From: Glebionis coronaria
Taxonomy: Eukaryota > Streptophyta > Magnoliopsida > Asterales > Asteraceae
Length of the DNA: 64,000 bases
Reading direction: 5' to 3'
NCBI GenBank assembly: GCA_025667525.1
Contig: CM046876.1
Coordinates: forward strand, 477,978,557 to 478,042,556
Within the stretch, counting starts at the first letter, position 1, and every line of letters begins with the position of its first letter. Made by a program: the position numbers and the translations under genes. Below, piece after piece: positions 60,850 through 64,000 of the stretch. A model generated the notes under the pieces. The model was not told the origin of the DNA and searched no databases. It saw only the letters and a program-made list of their open reading frames with translations.

Positions 60850-61110
60850 AAGATTGATCCTCAAATTATGAAGAAATGACACTTAAAACCCTTGTATATT
60901 CATAATTACAAGTTTGGTCCCTTAAGTTTGTCAAAATTACAAAATGGTCCTTCAACTTTCAAGAATTGGCAAGTTTAGTCCCTCATCAATTCTAAATTGT
61001 CAATAATGGTCCCTCATGAAGTCAAAGATACAACTAAGACCTTTGAAGATCAAGAATGTCCAAGATCAGTCCTTCAAATATTCAAAAGTGGCAAAAAGAA
61101 CCCTTGAAAA
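60850..61110 (+). repeat. Degenerate tandem repeat, about 35-bp unit
   Basis: Six to seven imperfect units with cores such as TTGGTCCCTTAAG, TGGTCCTTCAA, TTAGTCCCTCATC, ATGGTCCCTCATG and TCAGTCCTTCAA, joined by AAGAAT/CAAAA-rich spacers. Confidence 0.6.
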
Positions 61111-61662
61111 CCTTTTGCCAAAGTTTTAGGGCAAAAGTGTGAAGTTTGTAGCTTATTTAACAAAGGAAATCAAGTTTAGTTGGCTGAAAACACGTTTTAC
61201 AATTCTTCCCAAAATACAAGGACTACTACTGCCATTCCCAAAGTTCAAATCTCACAAACACACGCCAAACAACACAAACCCACCTTTTTCGGATCAAAAT
61301 CTTTACTATTTACCCTGATGAACCCAGTTTTACCTTCACTTAAAACAAAGGGTAAACCTAAATTACCTTGACACACGTTTGATTCACACACTCTAAATCC
61401 CATCCCACACCACAAACCCTCACTCCCACTCACCCAAGGACCCCACCATTCAAACCCGTCCACCTATCACATCAAACCTTAACCTCCAAGGTATGCCATG
61501 TGGCCAAATCAACAGCCAAGACTCATTGCTTAACTACAAAGCTAAAATGAACAATCAGGATTCATTTGGACAGCTCAAACATCAAATGCGTCTAGAAGAT
61601 TCAAGGGCATTTCAGGAACTTCATAGCTAGGGTTTTCGCTTGTAATCTCAGCCCTTGTGGCC

Positions 61663-61670
61663 TATATAAG
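61663..61670 (+). promoter_or_regulatory. Putative LTR TATA box
   Basis: TATATAAG in GGCCTATATAAGGACTCC, about 1.06 kb into the LTR-like sequence. Confidence 0.45.
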
Positions 61671-64000
61671 GACTCCTCAACATGTGAGAGAGCCTTGTTC
61701 CAGTTTTACTCTTTAAACATTGTAATTTTTTTTTAAATTTATAAAAGTTTGTATTTTAATAAAGTTGTAATTCCTTTTTATGTTTTTGAAAGTTGGTGTT
61801 GTTTAAGGGTAATTCTGAGTTCCATTTGATGTTATAAGTGTGCTTAGGTCTTGTAGTTTAAGGACGTTTATGTTTGGTAAGGATTTCAAAGTTGAAATAA
61901 CCTTGAAATCAGTCATCTGTTTTTGCTTATTTACTTGTACTAACCCTTATCCAAAAGCTATAAGCCCTTACAAGCTTGTTGACACCAAGCTAGTGAAGGT
62001 TTATCAACCTTTGGATAGGTTGTTTGTTGTTTGTGTTAAAGACATAAAGTCTTTGAGTTTCTGCTTTGAAACATCAACCAAGGCACATATCATCTCCTTT
62101 GTTCAAGTACCTTGGTCTTGTTCTAGTTGTTGAACAAGGTCCAAGGAGCATTGCTATGTGATTTGTTGTTCCTGTGTTTGTGGTTTGTATTTTATTATTG
62201 GTATCTCTTAGTTGTCACCTAGTTTAGCTATTTAAACCATAAATCAGTAGGTTGCTTGTAAAAATAAAAAGTTTGTTTGAAAAAGGGGTAAAACAAGGCT
62301 GTTTAGGATTATTGGATCATAAGGCCTTGTGCCCTTGGTTCTTAGGGATTGGGGAGTCTAAACTAGTCATATGCAACAAGTTTTAGTCACTGGTAAAGTT
62401 TTAAAAGGTTTGGAAAGAGGATTTCAAGTTTTGGAAAAATCTGAAAAAAGTGGTTTGAAGTTGGTCAAACACATCAGATCCAATAAAATCTTTATTTGTT
62501 GGATCAAAGGTCTGAAATCTGGTTTGGGAAGAGTTTAGGTGATAAGCTATCTGTGCAATATATGTTTGTTGATTTTGGTGGGTTATTGTGGGTGCTAGAG
62601 CTTATCAAAGTTGGTTGAAGTGGTCATTTGCATCAGCAAAGTGACCACCTCATTTTGGACTTGCATTTTTTGTTCTAGTGTATGCCCTGCTTGTTTATCA
62701 CTTGGAACTTGTTTTTGTGCTGCTTGTGAGTAGATTTGGCTATTTGGTTTGCTTTGTTGCTGGCTTATAAGCTCACTGGCTTATTAAGCCTTATTTGCCA
62801 AAATCTGTCATCAATTGGTCAACTGACCTCTTGATTCACAAGGACTCCTCCTTGAGTTCTTCACAAAAGTTGCTTATAACAAGCCTATAAACCATCCCTG
62901 ATCATTTGGTGAATTTTGGAACACTTTGACTTTTGGTCAAATAAGCACAATTTGGCTCATTTTTGAGAACTTCTTATTGGTACATGCAACAACTTGGCTT
63001 TTGTAATGGGTGTCATTTTTCTCAGCTTAATAACAAATCTGAAAGGTTACAAGTAATTTGGTTAAGCTTTTGCTAGAAAACTAGCTTATTTGGCTTTTTC
63101 AACCAGCTTATTGGTTCACACAGCTTATTCTACTTGGCTTTTTGTAATTTTTATGATTGATTATTCTTAGTTAAGCTATTTGTGAGCTTTTGCAACAAAC
63201 CAGAGCTTTTGAAACACCCTAGAACTCTAACCCGACTATTTTGTCGTTTTGTGGAATTCAATTTTGCTTATTTCTGGCTTATTGAGTGTGCTTTTTCAAG
63301 ATTTCTTTTCACAGATCTCTTAGGCATCTCAAAAGAAGGTTGTGTGTTTAAGTAGAGCTTATGGCATTGGCTTATTGCTTAATGGGCTTATTGGCCCAAT
63401 AAGAATAAGCTATTGACTATTTAAGCTGTGATAAGCTCAAAACCAGCTTTTGGGCCTTCAAACTTTTGTGTTTAGAATTAAATTTTGAGTCAGATAGCGC
63501 TTTTTCAGGTCATTTGGGCCTAGTTTGATTTTTTGGGCCCATTAAGGTTGACTGTTTTTGTTTTTAGCCCATTTGGGGACCCATTAGGGGTATTTTGGTA
63601 ATTTCACTTTCATTTTCTGATTATTTAGTTTAAAATAAACTAGTTTGCAAGTTTTTGGAATTTTTTATAATTTTTGGATTTTAAATATTATTTTAATATT
63701 ATTTTAATATTATTGTATTATTAAATTTCAAATTTCGCATTTTTGCACTTTTTATACTTTTCTTAGGTTTAATACATTAAAATAGGATTTTTGCAACTCT
63801 TAGATTAATTTTATCATCATTTTTCTAATTTCTAGAATTATTTTAAGTTTTTAATAGTTTTTAATCATTTTAAATAGTTTTAATTAGTTTAAAAATTTAT
63901 AAAAATAGTTTTTAATCTTTTTAGGTCATTTTAGATGTTTACAAAGTGAAAAATCTTTATTTTGGCTTTTTAATAATTAATTTGATTTTTAGGGCTTTAA

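Larger units (their letters stand above)
60605..64000 (+). repeat. Athila-type LTR (5' part; continues beyond window)
   Basis: Starts TGATGAGATGACTTTTATAC in the middle of the copia second ORF; TGAT starts with a nearby inverted word (GATGAGAT ... GATCTCATC) resemble the TGATAAGTG...CACTCATC starts of elements A and B. A TATA box TATATAAG lies at 61663. It contains a degenerate tandem repeat of about 35 bp with GGTCCCTCA cores (60850-61110) and, from 62700 to 63450, many GCTTAT/ATAAGC words. Up to 64000 no primer site, gag or LTR end appears, so the LTR is at least 3.4 kb, or the element is a different class. No gene is seen. Confidence 0.5.

Overview
The window looks like plant nuclear DNA from a repeat-rich region. 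It is AT-rich and contains Athila-type Ty3/gypsy elements (tRNA-Asp-type primer site, tRNA-Asp-primed family hallmarks near the 3' LTR), a SIRE/Maximus-type Ty1/copia element, hAT-, Mutator- and Helitron-like pieces, and very long (TA)n arrays. The combination suggests a eudicot, possibly Asteraceae (inference only). I see no intact host gene, tRNA, rRNA or CRISPR array. Host coding sequence is limited to short, broken gene fragments.

Layout. 1-4958: 3' part of an Athila-type element (A1, + strand) with the end of a gag-protease/acidic ORF, a noncoding 3' region and a 3' LTR carrying a dyad-rich minisatellite. 4959-11267: degenerate DNA with fragments resembling GMP synthase and FGAM synthase, an unidentified minus-strand exon, and MITE-like repeats. 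11268-11965: a fold-back element between two (TA)n arrays. 11966-15099: a Helitron candidate with a receptor-kinase-like fragment. 15517-27295: complete Athila-like element B (+), with LTRs of 2.8 and 3.3 kb, an unusual zinc-knuckle/QN-repeat/acidic ORF, and two later hAT insertions with perfect 8-bp target duplications.

28444-49463 is a three-layer nest, all in minus orientation. A 1.4-kb miniature LTR element (C) is split by a gag-protease Athila derivative (A2, 29570-49196, TSD CTTGC). A2 is split by a 10.4-kb LTR element with no coding capacity (L, 34139-44557, TSD GAGTC), and L holds a 182-bp Mutator-type MITE. LTR divergence estimated by eye falls from the outer to the inner layer, in agreement with the nesting. 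Element B and this nest may together sit inside a ~1.6-kb element whose inverted ends lie at about 15111 and 49535.

49703-50464: a 455-bp (TA)n array and a Mutator-type MITE. 50507-60604: a Ty1/copia element with 5' LTR, gag, five zinc-knuckle-like units, protease, integrase, reverse transcriptase/RNase H and a second ORF after pol. It is inactivated by several frameshifts, by at least eleven TAA/TAG codons each one C-to-T change from a glutamine codon, and by a lysine at the integrase's catalytic glutamate position. Its 3' end is cut off by another Athila-type LTR that starts near 60605 and runs out of the window.

The elements do not form one pathway. A2 keeps gag-protease without pol, B has a divergent nucleocapsid-like ORF, and L and C have no coding capacity, so all four would depend on other elements for reverse transcription and integration. 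The most unusual items are the acidic/FDPG-motif ORF shared by two Athila families, the two-knuckle QN-repeat protein of B, and the uniform nonsense-codon pattern in the copia element.
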